Shown piece after piece: positions 5,662 to 7,376 of a DNA stretch of 7,376 nucleotides. Each line of letters starts with the position of its first letter. Position 1 is the first letter of the stretch. Made by a program: the position numbers and the translations under genes. Origin of the DNA: Cyanobacteria bacterium UBA4641 (GTDB lineage: Bacteria; Cyanobacteriota; Vampirovibrionia; Gastranaerophilales; Gastranaerophilaceae); contig DHMN01000007.1 in the NCBI GenBank assembly GCA_002405805.1, positions 1 through 7,376 on the forward strand, given 5' to 3'. Under the pieces are notes generated by a model that saw nothing but the letters and a program-made list of their open reading frames with translations, did not search any database and was not told the DNA's origin.

Positions 5662-7206
5662 ATGAGAATACAAGCAATTAATTATCAACAACAAGTGTAT
5701 AACAGACAACAATCATCTGTTAAATCCAATAATGCTAAGAATTCGGTCTCAAACCCTTCACAAAATATGACATCAATGCCAAATTATGGTTACGGAATGG
5801 ATTTGGTACATAAAAAAACTAATAGTGTTACTTTTAAAGGCGGAGCAGATGATGTTACTAAAGCGGGTTTAGCACTGCTTAAACAATTCCCAGTAGAAGA
5901 ACGCCTTGCGACGCTATTTAAAGGTTTAAAACACGGTGAAATTATTCTCCTTGGCAAAAATTACAATGATGCACAAAAAGCTTTGACTAAAAATGTTAAA
6001 AGCTTAAAACAAGCGATAAAAAAAGAAATTTTTATGCCAGAAAACTCTCTCCAAAGAAATTATGCGTTTTTGAAAAACTCATTAGGTGATATTGAGTTAT
6101 TAAACATTAATGACAAAAAAATTATCTTGACGACAGGCGGAAAGAAATATTTTCTTGACCCCGGACAGAGTTTTTATGTAGTTAATAATGACACCGTTCA
6201 AATTGCAAACGATGTATTACATATTAAAGAAAAACCAAAATATGATTTATCGTCTAAAAAGGCAGGATTTTCAACTGTTTATGACTTTGAAAAAAGCATG
6301 AATAATGAACTGGCTGCACTTAATAAAAGGACTTTGGCACAAACAATTTTACACACGACAAGACCTGTTGAAAAGCAAACTTTTAGCAAAATTGGAGGTC
6401 AGGACAAAGTAATTGAAGAACTCAAAAAGGGAATTTTATATCCTATAAAATATCCTTCAGCCTACGGCGCAGAAGATATTACAAGAGGTTATATCTTGCA
6501 TGGACCTGCTGGGACTGGTAAGACAGCTCTATGTAAAGCACTTGCAAACGAGGCAGGAGTTAATTGCGATTACGTTAGCGGTACAGCATTTCAGGCAAAA
6601 TACGTAGGTGAATCTGAGGCAAATGTAAGAGCATTTTTTGACAAATTAAGAGAGAATCAACCATCTATCGGCATTATTGATGAAATCGATGCGATTGGTG
6701 CTGAAAGAGGAGATGCCGACAAATACGGCAATAAGTTAATCGACCAGTTGCTAACTTGTATCACAGACCTTTATGATGAAGGCGATAACGTATACATTTT
6801 AGGCTTAACTAATAAATATGACATGCTTGACAGCGCACTTAAACGTTCTGAAAGATTAAGTAAGCACATCTTGGTTGATGCACCTGATAGAAGTGGTGTT
6901 GAAACGATTTTCAAAATCTACACAGATGGCAAAAACTTAGACAAAGATGTCGATGTTAATGCTCTTGTTGATAAAATGTACGCAGATAAAGCTGTAGGTA
7001 GTGATATTAAATATATTACAAAACTTGCAAGAGAAAACATGATGAGAAGACTTGGTATCTTTGAAAAAATGGAAAACAACACTTATGTAGATGCGGATAT
7101 GGCAAATCCTATTTACAAAAATGAGGATTTCCTAGAGGCTATTAAACAATTCAAGGAGCAACACAGAAAGTCTTCACGTAATCCAATCGGTTTCGGTAAA
7201 AAATAA
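5662..7206 (+). CDS. Classical-clade AAA ATPase with unrecognised N-terminal half
   Basis: This is a predicted ATP-driven protein-remodelling enzyme of 514 residues with one AAA module and no protease motif. Residues 1-50 are polar and rich in Asn, Gln and Ser, ending in N-S-V-T-F-K-G-G (54-61). Residues about 62-235 are an alpha then beta-rich domain I do not recognise. The AAA module starts at F241/I-G-G (244-246). It has Walker A G-P-A-G-T-G-K-T (281-288, K287), an aromatic pore loop K-Y-V-G-E-S (313-318), Walker B I-I-D-E-I-D (338-343, D340/E341), sensor 1 N384 and arginine finger R398. K401 stands where the second arginine usually is. G-S-D (446-448) replaces the usual G-A-D of the lid. 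All catalytic elements are present, so a hexameric ATPase is likely. There is no signal peptide or membrane helix. The gene is monocistronic, with its own promoter, strong ribosome binding site and terminator. The AAA call is firm; the substrate and process are unknown. Confidence 0.92.
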   Translation: MRIQAINYQQQVYNRQQSSVKSNNAKNSVSNPSQNMTSMPNYGYGMDLVHKKTNSVTFKGGADDVTKAGLALLKQFPVEERLATLFKGLKHGEIILLGKNYNDAQKALTKNVKSLKQAIKKEIFMPENSLQRNYAFLKNSLGDIELLNINDKKIILTTGGKKYFLDPGQSFYVVNNDTVQIANDVLHIKEKPKYDLSSKKAGFSTVYDFEKSMNNELAALNKRTLAQTILHTTRPVEKQTFSKIGGQDKVIEELKKGILYPIKYPSAYGAEDITRGYILHGPAGTGKTALCKALANEAGVNCDYVSGTAFQAKYVGESEANVRAFFDKLRENQPSIGIIDEIDAIGAERGDADKYGNKLIDQLLTCITDLYDEGDNVYILGLTNKYDMLDSALKRSERLSKHILVDAPDRSGVETIFKIYTDGKNLDKDVDVNALVDKMYADKAVGSDIKYITKLARENMMRRLGIFEKMENNTYVDADMANPIYKNEDFLEAIKQFKEQHRKSSRNPIGFGKK

Positions 7207-7249
7207 ATGGACTCCTTATTTTCTTTTTTATAACTACTATGAGACGCTA

Positions 7250-7281
7250 AAAACCCTTCCGCATACCCAAGGAAGGGTTTT
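7250..7281. terminator. Strong hairpin terminator after the AAA ATPase gene, probably bidirectional
   Basis: Perfect 11 bp arms AAAACCCTTCC (7250-7260) and GGAAGGGTTTT (7271-7281) enclose a 10-base loop. The A-tract before and T-tract after the GC core let it work in both directions. It ends the AAA gene 44 bases after its stop codon. Confidence 0.85.
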
Positions 7282-7323
7282 CATTATTATTGTCGGATTG
7301 TTTGACCTATGTGTTGAAATAAT

Positions 7324-7348
7324 TGTGGGGACACTTCGTTTCCCCACA
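7324..7348. repeat. GC-rich hairpin in the downstream noncoding region
   Basis: Perfect 8 bp arms TGTGGGGA (7324-7331) and TCCCCACA (7341-7348) surround a 9-base loop, with ATTTTTAT five bases after the stem on the plus strand. It could be a second terminator or a dispersed palindromic element. I see no second copy in this window. Confidence 0.5.
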
Positions 7349-7376
7349 CTACATTTTTATAAAATAATGTCATTCT

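Noticed and set aside
5662..7206. FtsH-type protease
   Set aside because: There are no transmembrane helices and no HExxH zinc protease motif; only the AAA module is shared.

Overview
The window is AT-rich (roughly one third G+C), densely coded bacterial DNA. It holds five convincing protein genes, one tRNA gene, and several readable promoters and terminators. All five genes end in TAA and read with the standard bacterial code. I infer the non-photosynthetic sister lineage of Cyanobacteria (Melainabacteria/Vampirovibrionia, probably a gut Gastranaerophilales). Four features support this together: an amidase with AMIN-like domains next to murI, a DUF3326 protein (a family I know mainly from cyanobacteria and plastid-bearing plants), very low GC, and an N-terminal N-S-V-T-F-K-G motif on the last protein that I associate with proteins of this group. 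No 16S or other phylogenetic marker is present, so the placement is an inference.

Layout: (1) 1-112 is a short promoter region whose -10 box sits almost on the start codon. (2) 113-2516 is a plus-strand pair: a secreted SH3/amidase_3 cell-wall hydrolase overlapping a DUF3326 gene by 20 bp. (3) 2505-5166 is a minus-strand pair: a secreted AMIN-type amidase overlapping glutamate racemase murI by 20 bp. The two pairs converge, and DUF3326 and murI overlap tail to tail by 12 bp with no terminator between them. (4) 5167-5306 is a divergent promoter region serving the amidase-murI pair and tRNA-Arg(ACG). (5) 5307-5420 is the tRNA and its terminator. (6) 5421-5661 is a regulatory region with a TTGACA promoter and a dyad over its -10/start point. 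(7) 5662-7206 is a stand-alone classical-clade AAA ATPase with an unrecognised N-terminal half. (8) 7207-7376 holds one strong hairpin terminator and a second GC-rich hairpin.

Three of the five proteins concern peptidoglycan. MurI makes D-glutamate for the stem peptide in the cytoplasm. The two exported zinc amidases remove stem peptides from MurNAc outside the membrane, presumably for cell separation or wall turnover. DUF3326, translationally coupled to one amidase, has no function I know. The AAA ATPase is the least explained gene: a probable hexameric protein remodeller with a lineage-type N-terminal motif, a novel middle domain, its own promoter, and a candidate operator.
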